Assembly: GCA_949291395.1 (NCBI GenBank)
Contig: CASEVW010000041.1
Span: 1-32,343 of the forward strand
Length of the DNA stretch: 32,343 nt
Source of the DNA: an uncultured Oscillospiraceae bacterium
Lineage (GTDB): Bacteria > Bacillota > Clostridia > Oscillospirales > Ruminococcaceae
Direction of reading: 5' to 3'
Part shown: positions 21,872 to 28,937 of the stretch, piece after piece
How positions within the stretch are numbered: the stretch's first letter is position 1
How the letters are laid out: every line of letters starts with the position of its first letter
Made by a program: the position numbers and the translations under genes
The notes under the pieces: generated by a model
Told to the model about the DNA's origin: nothing
The model's database searches: none
What the model saw: the letters and a program-made list of their open reading frames with translations, nothing else

Positions 21872-23146
21872 TCAGCCCTGGGCCTTCTCCTTGTGGATCA
21901 CGTGCACGATGTAGTTGCTCAGCACAAAGCCCAGCAGCGCCAGCACGCCCATGGTAATGAATACCACCCGGTAACCCTGGATGCCAGGCATGCTGTCCAG
22001 GATGAAGCCGTACACGGTGTACATGAAGGCGCCGGGCAGGTAGCCGATGAAGGAGCCCATGGACATGGCCGCGCCGGTGATCTCACGGGGAACGTTCACC
22101 TCATCCATGGGGGCAAAGAAGATGGCCCGCATGCTGAACACCAAAGCGCCGATGCTCAGGGTGATGGTCATGCCGATGATCACGTTCATGGATTCGTGAG
22201 GCAGGAAGGTGAACACCAACAGCGCCACGCCGGCGATCACGAACACCACCCGCAGGAACTTGGTGGCGGAGTGCAGCACCTTGTCGCTGATGAAACCGCC
22301 GATGGGTCCGCCCAGCATCTTCAGGCCGTACTGGTTGATGATGCCGTAAACACCCACCAGGGCAGCGGGCAGAGCGTATACCTCTTCCAGGAAGGGGATA
22401 AAATAAGTCAGGCCGCAGTAAACGGCGTACACCATGAAGATGTTCATGGAGACCAGCCAGATGTTCTTGTTCTTCAGCGCGCTCAGAGCACCCTCCAGGG
22501 CCAGCTTGTTGGCGTTCACTTCCTTGCCGTTTTCCACCTTCTTGACCTTTTCGTCCGGATCCAGCAAAAAGTAGGCGATGATGCCGATCACGCCGGGCAC
22601 CGCTGCATAGAACAGGATGGCCATGCGCAGGCCGAAGGGGCTGCTGCCCAGCGCCGCAAAGATGCCCAGGGCCGAGAAGGCGATGATGGTATCCACCAGG
22701 CCGCGGCCCGCTTCCAGAATGCCGAACATGCGTCCCTGCTCGTCCTCATTGCCCAACAGGCGAACGGCTTTCAGCATGGTGGGCCAGTACAGCATGTCCG
22801 CGCAGATGGCCAGCAGACAGTAGATCAAAAGGAATACACCGTAGGACGGGAAGGTGGACAGCCAGATGCCGCACAAGCAGATGCCCAGCAGCGCGGTGGG
22901 GATCATCACCTTTTTGGAGATACGGTCGGTCAGGTAGATGGATGCCAAAAAGCCAAAGGTGGAGATCAGGCCGCCCACGCTCACCGCGGTACCGATCTGG
23001 GTGTGGGTCAGGCCCATGAACTCCTGCATGGGCACGTAGAAGGCATCCTTCAGGTTGGTCAGCTTGTAGATCGTGCCGGCGCCCAGAAGCAGCGTGCCGA
23101 ACGAGATCCACTTTTTGCTGTTGCTTGCGGATTTTACATTCGCCAT
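21872..23146 (-). CDS. MFS transporter (YihN-like)
   Basis: The 424-residue integral membrane protein has about 12 hydrophobic helices, an MFS loop 2-3 motif of the form SIYLTDRISKKVMIP, and the segment MLYWPTMLKAVRLLGNEDEQGRMFGILEAGRG, which recalls the YihN group of organic-anion or sugar-type MFS carriers. The substrate is not known. It is divergent from the DeoR regulator gene and its promoter is overlapped by one of the repeated operator sequences, so it very likely belongs to the same regulon as the phosphodiesterase and D-serine ammonia-lyase genes and may import their substrate. The ATG at 23146 has GAGGAGA at good spacing. A longer frame to 23170 lacks support. Confidence 0.88.
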   Translation of the reverse strand: MANVKSASNSKKWISFGTLLLGAGTIYKLTNLKDAFYVPMQEFMGLTHTQIGTAVSVGGLISTFGFLASIYLTDRISKKVMIPTALLGICLCGIWLSTFPSYGVFLLIYCLLAICADMLYWPTMLKAVRLLGNEDEQGRMFGILEAGRGLVDTIIAFSALGIFAALGSSPFGLRMAILFYAAVPGVIGIIAYFLLDPDEKVKKVENGKEVNANKLALEGALSALKNKNIWLVSMNIFMVYAVYCGLTYFIPFLEEVYALPAALVGVYGIINQYGLKMLGGPIGGFISDKVLHSATKFLRVVFVIAGVALLVFTFLPHESMNVIIGMTITLSIGALVFSMRAIFFAPMDEVNVPREITGAAMSMGSFIGYLPGAFMYTVYGFILDSMPGIQGYRVVFITMGVLALLGFVLSNYIVHVIHKEKAQG

Positions 23147-23190
23147 AAATGATCTCTCCTCTTCCTTCACAACGTTAAATTTTTGTGAAC

Positions 23191-23201
23191 TGTGTGTTCG
23201 C
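23191..23201 (+). repeat. Partial third copy of the operator repeat
   Basis: TGTGTGTTCGC differs at one position from TGTGTGTTTGC found in both full repeats (23222-23232 and 23262-23272). It lies between the MFS promoter and its start codon, 31 bp from the first full repeat. It may be a weaker operator half. Confidence 0.45.
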
Positions 23202-23205
23202 CCTC

Positions 23206-23234
23206 ATTTTACTTGCATTTCTGTGTGTTTGCAA
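23206..23234 (-). promoter_or_regulatory. Promoter of the MFS gene
   Basis: On the minus strand TTGCAA (23229-23234) and TAAAAT (23206-23211) are 17 bp apart. Repeat A (23213-23233) fills the spacer and most of the -35 box, so a bound regulator would block this promoter. Confidence 0.72.
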
Positions 23235-23273
23235 TAGTTTTCTTGTGCGAAATTGCATTTTTGTGTGTTTGCA
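23213..23273 (+). promoter_or_regulatory. Two 21-bp operator repeats, 40 bp apart, between MFS and DeoR genes
   Basis: TTGCATTTCTGTGTGTTTGC plus A at 23213-23233 and the same sequence with a single change (C to T) at 23253-23273. The centre-to-centre distance is exactly 40 bp, about four turns of DNA, so two regulator dimers would sit on the same face. The DeoR-family product encoded next door is the natural candidate. Confidence 0.75.
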
Positions 23274-23307
23274 TAATATCTATGTGCGTTTTTTCCTTGA
23301 TTTTGGA

Positions 23308-23336
23308 TTGTGTCTTGTGTCATTTTATGTTATACT
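23308..23336 (+). promoter_or_regulatory. Promoter of the DeoR-family gene
   Basis: TTGTGT (23308-23313) and TATACT (23331-23336) are 17 bp apart. The start near 23343 coincides with a TGCGGCC/GGCCGCA stem-loop (23342-23365) in the leader. Confidence 0.65.
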
Positions 23337-23390
23337 CAATTTGCGGCCAGCTGCAGACGGCCGCATCGATAAAGGAGTATTGAATTCATC

Positions 23391-24209
23391 ATGCTAGCAG
23401 AACAACGATATCAAAAGATACTGGAGGCCCTGCAGCAGGAGGGCAGCGTGAAAAGCGCCGCCATCCGCCAGCAGCTGGGCGTTTCCGGTGAAACGGTCCG
23501 CCGGGATCTGGAGGCCATGGAACAGATGGGCCTGCTGCGGCGCACCCACGGCGGGGCGCTGCCCACGGCCGCGTCGGAACTAGACACAGAGGCATCGCCG
23601 GAGGATTCCGGCAGCTACGCCTCCTACGCTTCCTTTCATAAAAGGCAGACCCAAAACCCCTACCCCAAGCTGGAGGTGGCCCGTCTGGCCGCCAACTACA
23701 TCCAGGAGGGCCAGTGCATCGCCCTGGACTCCGGCACCACCGCCCACATGCTGGCCCAGGTCATCAAGGAGCGTTTCCACGACCTGACGGTGGTCACCAA
23801 CTCGCTGGCCGTGCTGCGGCAGCTGGGCAGCGTGCCGGGCATCACCGTGGTGCTCACCGGCGGCATCTACCGGCCGGAAGAGTCGGCCCTGTCCTCCGAG
23901 CTTGCCACCCTGATCTTTTCCAAACTGAATGTGGACACCTTCTTCCTCACCACCTGCGGTGTGTCGGTGGAGCGGGGCGTCACCTACCAGCGCATGGAGG
24001 AGATCGTGGTACAGGAAAAGATGATGCAGGCCGCCAGCCGCACCGTGATGATCACCGACAGCAGCAAGCTGGGGGTCAACTCTCTTATTAAGATGTGCGA
24101 CATCGACAAGATCTCGATGATCGTCACCGACTCCGACGCTTCCCCCGAGCAGACCGCTGCCTTTGAGGAGGCCGGCGTGCCGGTGATCACCCCCAACACC
24201 AATTCTTGA
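23391..24209 (+). CDS. DeoR/GlpR-family transcriptional regulator
   Basis: The 272-residue regulator has the N-terminal DeoR HTH (RYQKILEALQQEGSVKSAAIRQQLGVSGETVRRDLEAMEQMGLLRRTHGGA) seen here in overlapping parts of about residues 6-56. Its C-terminal DeoRC sensor domain has CIALDSGTTAHMLAQ, LTVVTNSLAVLRQL, VVLTGGIYRPEESAL, FFLTTCGVS and VMITDSSKLGVNSL, typical of binding a phosphorylated sugar or related ligand. It probably represses itself, the divergent MFS gene and the downstream enzymes through the repeated operators at 23213-23273. It starts with an ATG at 23391 after AAAGGAG. Confidence 0.93.
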   Translation: MLAEQRYQKILEALQQEGSVKSAAIRQQLGVSGETVRRDLEAMEQMGLLRRTHGGALPTAASELDTEASPEDSGSYASYASFHKRQTQNPYPKLEVARLAANYIQEGQCIALDSGTTAHMLAQVIKERFHDLTVVTNSLAVLRQLGSVPGITVVLTGGIYRPEESALSSELATLIFSKLNVDTFFLTTCGVSVERGVTYQRMEEIVVQEKMMQAASRTVMITDSSKLGVNSLIKMCDIDKISMIVTDSDASPEQTAAFEEAGVPVITPNTNS

Positions 24210-24333
24210 CCAGATCTTCCCCGGCGATTCAAAAAAACCTGGTCTGGCAAGACGCGCAACTAACTTCGGCATACGACCACGCCTTTTTCCCCATAGGGTG
24301 TGGATAGACATTGATAAAAGGAGCTGCAGAACC

Positions 24334-25647
24334 ATGAATGAACAAAGACGTCCCAGTGTACTTCTCGTTTCGGTCGACGCTTTGAAGCCTGAGTTCGTGC
24401 TGGAACAGGAACGCCTCGGCATCCACCTGCCCAACATCACCCGCTATTTTGTGGAGGGTGGCATGGTGGCCAAGGGCGGCGCCAAGAGCGTGTTCCCCAC
24501 CTTCACCTACCCCTGCCACCAAAGCATCATCACCGGCGTGACCCCGGCGGTGCATGGCATCTTCAACAACGCCATGTTCGACCCCACCGGCAAGCACCTG
24601 GGTGCCTGGAACTGGTTCGCCAACAAGAAGGTCAAGACCCTGTGGCAGGCCGCCCGTGAAAACGGCTACTGCTCCGCCACCGTGGCCTTCCCCACCTCGG
24701 TGGGCGCCGACGGCGACTACGTTGCCCCGGAATACTGGTGGGATGGCTCCGAGCTGGACTCCGCCTTCCTGGACGTGGTCTGCAAGCCCCAGGGCCTCAT
24801 CAGCGAGATGGAGGCCGAGATCGGCCGCTATGCCGGCGGCCTGGATCTGACCGACGGCGGCGACGCCCAGCGGGGCGCGGCGGCTTTGTGGATGCTGCGC
24901 CGCAAGCTGGCCCCTCAGATCAACGAAAAACCCTTCTTCCTGTCCGCCTATTTTGCCAGCTTTGACGAGAGCGCCCACATCTTCGGCGTGTACAGCAAGG
25001 AGGCCGCCGCCAGCCTGCAGAAGATCGACGCCATGCTGGGCGAGCTGATCGACGAGGCCCACCGCATCACGGGCGGCGATGTGGTGGTGTGCGTGGTGTC
25101 CGACCATGGCTCGCTGGACAACACCCACAACATCTACCCCAATGTGCTGCTGCGGAACGCCGGCCTGATCGACACCGACGAGGACGGCAAGGTCATCCGC
25201 TGGAAGGCCTGGTGCCAGCGTGCCGGCGGCACCGCCGAGATCCGCCTGGCCGATCCGAACGACGAGGCCAGCCGGGCCGTTCTGGCCCAGGTGATGAAGG
25301 ACCTGGCCGCCGACCCGAACAGCGGCATCTACGAGATCGTGGACCACGAGCACGCCGTGGAGCGGGGCGGCTTCCCCCAGGCCGAGTACGTGCTGGTGGC
25401 CGCCAAGGGCTACGAGATCCGGGAAGAGGCGCTGGGCGACTACTGCCGCACCACCCTGGCCCAGAAAGCCCAGCACGGCTACAACGAGGATTACCCCGAG
25501 ATGCGTTCCAGCTTTATGCTGGAGGGCAAGGGCATCCCCAAGGGCGAGGATCTGGGCAGCGTGCAGCTGATCGACATCGCCCCCACCCTGGCGGGCGTGA
25601 TGGGCTTCACCCTGCCGGACGCCCAGGGCATCGACCGCCTGCACTAA
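24334..25647 (+). CDS. Type I phosphodiesterase / nucleotide pyrophosphatase family enzyme
   Basis: The 437-residue enzyme belongs to the alkaline-phosphatase superfamily (NPP/PF01663 type). It begins SVLLVSVDALKPEF with metal ligand Asp15. The probable nucleophile is Thr58 in FPTFTYPCHQSIITGVTP, with HGIFNN following. Later metal ligands lie in FDESAHIFG (Asp and His) and VSDHGS (Asp and His), and the C-terminus carries DIAPTLAGVMG. No signal peptide is visible, so it acts in the cytoplasm, on something imported rather than on outside nucleotides. The substrate is unknown. The ATG at 24334 has AAAGGAG 11 nt upstream. It lies between the DeoR regulator and dsdA. Confidence 0.88.
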   Translation: MNEQRRPSVLLVSVDALKPEFVLEQERLGIHLPNITRYFVEGGMVAKGGAKSVFPTFTYPCHQSIITGVTPAVHGIFNNAMFDPTGKHLGAWNWFANKKVKTLWQAARENGYCSATVAFPTSVGADGDYVAPEYWWDGSELDSAFLDVVCKPQGLISEMEAEIGRYAGGLDLTDGGDAQRGAAALWMLRRKLAPQINEKPFFLSAYFASFDESAHIFGVYSKEAAASLQKIDAMLGELIDEAHRITGGDVVVCVVSDHGSLDNTHNIYPNVLLRNAGLIDTDEDGKVIRWKAWCQRAGGTAEIRLADPNDEASRAVLAQVMKDLAADPNSGIYEIVDHEHAVERGGFPQAEYVLVAAKGYEIREEALGDYCRTTLAQKAQHGYNEDYPEMRSSFMLEGKGIPKGEDLGSVQLIDIAPTLAGVMGFTLPDAQGIDRLH

Positions 25648-25703
25648 AATCCGTCTTTCTCTAAGCCAAGTTCAACTTTTATCCAAGCTGAAGGAGTGTC
25701 ATT

Positions 25704-27023
25704 ATGAATTCTGAACTGAATCGTTTTGTTGAGACCATCCCCGCCGTGGCGGACGCTGCTGCCGGCCGTGTGACCTTTTGGGTAAACCCCAAGCGTGTTT
25801 CCGGCGGTGAAAAGCAGATCACTGCCGTGACCCCCGCCATGATCGAGGACGCCCGCGCCCGCCTGGAGCGTTTTGCGCCCTACATCGCCAAGGTGTTCCC
25901 CGAGACCCAGGCCGCCGGCGGCCTGATCGAGTCCGAGCTGGCCGGCATCCCCGCCATACGTGACTTTTTGAACGAGCATTACAGCGCCGGCGTGCAGGGC
26001 AGCCTGATGCTGAAAAAGGACAGCGACCTGCCCATCGCCGGTTCCATCAAGGCCCGCGGCGGCATCTACGAGGTGCTGAAGCACGCCGAGACCCTGGCCA
26101 TCGAGGCCGGCATGCTCACCGAGCAGGACGACTACTCCATCCTGGCCGAGCCCCGCTTTTTGGAGTTCTTCGGCCGCCACACCGTGCAGGTGGGCAGCAC
26201 CGGCAACCTGGGCATGAGCATCGGCATCATGAGCGCCAAGCTGGGCTTCCGTGTGATCGTTCACATGTCCGCCGACGCCAAGCAGTGGAAGAAGGACCTG
26301 CTGCGCAGCCGCGGCGTGGAAGTGATCGAGTACGCTTCCGACTACTGCGCCGCTGTGGAGCAGGGCCGCAAGAACTCTGACCTGGACCCTATGAGCTACT
26401 TTGTGGACGACGAGAACTCCACCGACCTGTTCATGGGCTACAGCGTGGCGGGCAAGCGCCTGGCCAATCAGCTGAAAGAGCAGAACATCACCGTGGATGC
26501 AGACCATCCCCTGTTCGTTTACCTGCCCTGCGGCATCGGCGGCGCCCCCGGCGGCGTGGCCTACGGCCTGAAGGTGGAATTTGGCGATAACGTGCACTGC
26601 TTCTTCACCGAGCCCACCCAGGCTTGCTGCATGCTTCTGGGCATGGCCACCGGCCTGCAGGACGGCGTTTGCGTGCAGGACTTTGGCATCAGCGGCAAGA
26701 CCGAGGCCGACGGCCTGGCAGTAGGCCGTCCCTCCGCCTTCGTTGGCCGCGTGGTAGAGCCCCTGGTCTCCGGCATCGCCACCATCCAGGACAACACCCT
26801 GTACGACCTGATGCGCGGCCTGCTGGACAGCGAGAAGACCTTCATCGAGCCCAGCTCCTGCGCTGCCTTCGCCGCTCTGATCCAGCCCGAAGTGCTGCAC
26901 AAATACCTGGAAGACAACGGCCTGACCGACAAGGCCGCCAACATCACCCACATCGCCTGGGCCACCGGCGGCCGCATGGTGCCGGAAGAGACCCGTGAGC
27001 ACTACCTGCACATGGGCCTGTAA
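25704..27023 (+). CDS. dsdA: D-serine ammonia-lyase (D-serine dehydratase)
   Basis: This PLP enzyme converts D-serine to pyruvate and ammonia. The 439-residue protein matches the length of E. coli DsdA (442). It carries the PLP lysine Lys116 in GSIKARGG, the substrate loop VGSTGNLGMSIG, and the glycine-rich phosphate loop LPCGIGGAPGGVAYG. The C-terminus has EPSSCAAFAAL and ITHIAWATGGRMVP. There is no dsdX or dsdC next to it. Instead it is the last gene behind a DeoR regulator and a phosphodiesterase-like gene, with an MFS carrier divergent. The ATG at 25704 follows AAGGAG, 56 nt after the previous gene, and a terminator follows (27058-27096). Confidence 0.95.
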   Translation: MNSELNRFVETIPAVADAAAGRVTFWVNPKRVSGGEKQITAVTPAMIEDARARLERFAPYIAKVFPETQAAGGLIESELAGIPAIRDFLNEHYSAGVQGSLMLKKDSDLPIAGSIKARGGIYEVLKHAETLAIEAGMLTEQDDYSILAEPRFLEFFGRHTVQVGSTGNLGMSIGIMSAKLGFRVIVHMSADAKQWKKDLLRSRGVEVIEYASDYCAAVEQGRKNSDLDPMSYFVDDENSTDLFMGYSVAGKRLANQLKEQNITVDADHPLFVYLPCGIGGAPGGVAYGLKVEFGDNVHCFFTEPTQACCMLLGMATGLQDGVCVQDFGISGKTEADGLAVGRPSAFVGRVVEPLVSGIATIQDNTLYDLMRGLLDSEKTFIEPSSCAAFAALIQPEVLHKYLEDNGLTDKAANITHIAWATGGRMVPEETREHYLHMGL

Positions 27024-27057
27024 TTTCGCTTTCTACTCCTCTTTTTCTCTCATAAAC

Positions 27058-27096
27058 GCAAAACGCCCGCTCCCTTTTGGGGAACGGGCGTTTTGC
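27058..27096. terminator. Terminator between dsdA and the ABC exporter gene
   Basis: GCAAAACGCCCG (27058-27069) and CGGGCGTTTTGC (27085-27096) form a perfect 12-bp stem, with a small inner CCC/GGG stem. T-rich DNA follows on the plus side, and the opposite side has a shorter T-run. It likely serves both convergent genes. Confidence 0.9.
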
Positions 27097-27113
27097 TTTG
27101 TATCGTGTGGTTT

Positions 27114-28937
27114 TTATTCCTCGCCGTCGGCAAACTGGCTGTTGTACAGGTTGGCGTAGAAGCCGCCCTTTGCCATCAGTTCGTCGTGGCTGCCGGTCTC
27201 CACGATGTCGCCGTCCTTCATCACCAGGATCATGTCCGCGTCCCGAATGGTGGACAGCCGGTGGGCGATGATGAAGCTGGTGCGGCCACGGGTCAGCTCG
27301 CCCATGGCCTTCTGGATGGACAGCTCGGTGCGGGTGTCTACGCTGGAGGTCGCCTCGTCCAAGATCAGGATCTTGGGGTCCGAGATGATGGTGCGGGCGA
27401 TGGTCAGCAGCTGCTTCTGGCCCTGGCTGATGTTGCTGGCATCCTCGTTCAGCACCGTGTCGTAGCCCTGGGGCAGGGTGCGCACAAAGTGGTCCACCTG
27501 GGCCGCCTTGGCCGCCGCCAGCACCTCCTCGTCGGTGGCGTCCAGCCGGCCGAAGCGGATGTTCTCCCGGATGGTGTCGTTGTACAGCCAGGTGTCCTGC
27601 AATACCATGCCGAAGGCGCTGCGCATATCGCCCCGGGCGAACTGGCGCACGTCGTAGCCGTCCAGCAGGATGGCGCCGCCGCTCACGTCGTAAAAACGCA
27701 TCAGCAGCTTGACCATGGTGGTCTTGCCGGCGCCGGTGGGGCCAACGATGGCCACCTTGGTGCCCGGCTGGATGATGGCGGAGAAATCGTTGATGATGGT
27801 CTTTTCCGGCACATATCCAAAGTGCACGTGGGCAAAGTAGACCGAGCCGTTGATCTCATCGCTGCTCACCGGCTGCTGGGTGTCGGGCTCCTCTTCCGGC
27901 TCTTCCAGGAACAGGAACACCCGCTCGGCAGCGGCGACGGTCATCTGCAGCTGGTTGGAGATGTTGGCCAGCTGGTTGATGGGCTGGGTGAACTGGCGCA
28001 CATACTGGGTAAAGGCCTGGATGTCGCCCACGGTGATGGAACCGTTCAGGGACAAAAAGCCGCCCAGCACACAGATGGCCACATAGCTCAGGTTGCTCAC
28101 AAAGTTCATCAACGGCATCATCATGCCGGACAAGAACTGGCTCTTCCAGGCACTCTGATACAGCTTGTCGTTCATCTGGTTAAAGGTGGCGATGCTCTCT
28201 TCCTGGGTATTGAAAGCAGTGACCACCACATGGCCGCCGTACATCTCTTCCACATGGCCGTTCACATGGCCCAGGTATTCCTGCTGCTGGCGGAAGAACT
28301 TCTGGCTGTGCTTGATCACGTTCATCACGATCAGCAAACAGAAAGGCAGGATGCACAGCGCCACCAGGGTCATGATGGGGCTGATGGAGAGCATCATGCA
28401 CAATACGCCGATGATCATGGTCACCTGGCTGGCGATCTGAGAAAGGCTCTGGTTCAGCGTCTGGGTGACCATATCCACATCGTTGGTGATGCGGCTGAGC
28501 ACCTCGCCGTGGGGCACCCGGTCAAAGTAAGACATGGGCAGCCGGTCGATCTTGCGGCTGATGTCGGTGCGCATGGAATAGCTGATCTTGGTGGCAATGC
28601 CGGACAGCACCCACCCCTGCACATAGGAAAGCAGCGCGCTGAACACGTACAGCCCCGCCAAAAACAGCAGGATCCGGGCAATGGCATCAAAGTCGATGCC
28701 GCCGGTGCCGGTGAGCATGGCGAGCACGCCCTCAAACAGCTTGGTGGTGGCCTGGCCCAGCACCTTGGGCCCGAAGATGGAGAATACCGTGCCGGCCACC
28801 GCGCACACCAGCGCCAAAATGATGCTGGGCAGGTAGCGGTCCATATAGGCCAGCAGTTTTTTCATGGTGCCTTTGAAGTCCTTGGCTTTTTCGCCCGCGG
28901 CTGCCGCGCCGGGGCCGTGTCTCATCGGTCCTGCCAT
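27114..28937 (-). CDS. Heterodimeric ABC exporter, subunit with catalytic Walker B Glu
   Basis: The 607-residue half-transporter has six membrane helices followed by an ATPase domain. Walker A is GPTGAGKTT, Walker B is ILILDEATSSVD with the catalytic Glu, and the switch His is present in IIAHRLST. Its signature motif is ISQGQKQ instead of LSGGQ. This degenerate signature complements the partner, whose own Walker B and switch His are degenerate, so the pair forms one active and one inactive ATP site as in BmrCD and TM287/288. Its ATG overlaps the partner's stop codon (TAATG), giving translational coupling. The N-terminus is long and Gly/Ala-rich before the first helix. Confidence 0.93.
   Translation of the reverse strand: MAGPMRHGPGAAAAGEKAKDFKGTMKKLLAYMDRYLPSIILALVCAVAGTVFSIFGPKVLGQATTKLFEGVLAMLTGTGGIDFDAIARILLFLAGLYVFSALLSYVQGWVLSGIATKISYSMRTDISRKIDRLPMSYFDRVPHGEVLSRITNDVDMVTQTLNQSLSQIASQVTMIIGVLCMMLSISPIMTLVALCILPFCLLIVMNVIKHSQKFFRQQQEYLGHVNGHVEEMYGGHVVVTAFNTQEESIATFNQMNDKLYQSAWKSQFLSGMMMPLMNFVSNLSYVAICVLGGFLSLNGSITVGDIQAFTQYVRQFTQPINQLANISNQLQMTVAAAERVFLFLEEPEEEPDTQQPVSSDEINGSVYFAHVHFGYVPEKTIINDFSAIIQPGTKVAIVGPTGAGKTTMVKLLMRFYDVSGGAILLDGYDVRQFARGDMRSAFGMVLQDTWLYNDTIRENIRFGRLDATDEEVLAAAKAAQVDHFVRTLPQGYDTVLNEDASNISQGQKQLLTIARTIISDPKILILDEATSSVDTRTELSIQKAMGELTRGRTSFIIAHRLSTIRDADMILVMKDGDIVETGSHDELMAKGGFYANLYNSQFADGEE

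Noticed and set aside
24208-24244. Inverted repeat GACCAG/CTGGTC between the DeoR and phosphodiesterase genes
   Set aside because: It has a short stem with a 25-nt gap, no T-run, and no promoter elements nearby. The 124-nt gap otherwise shows nothing convincing.
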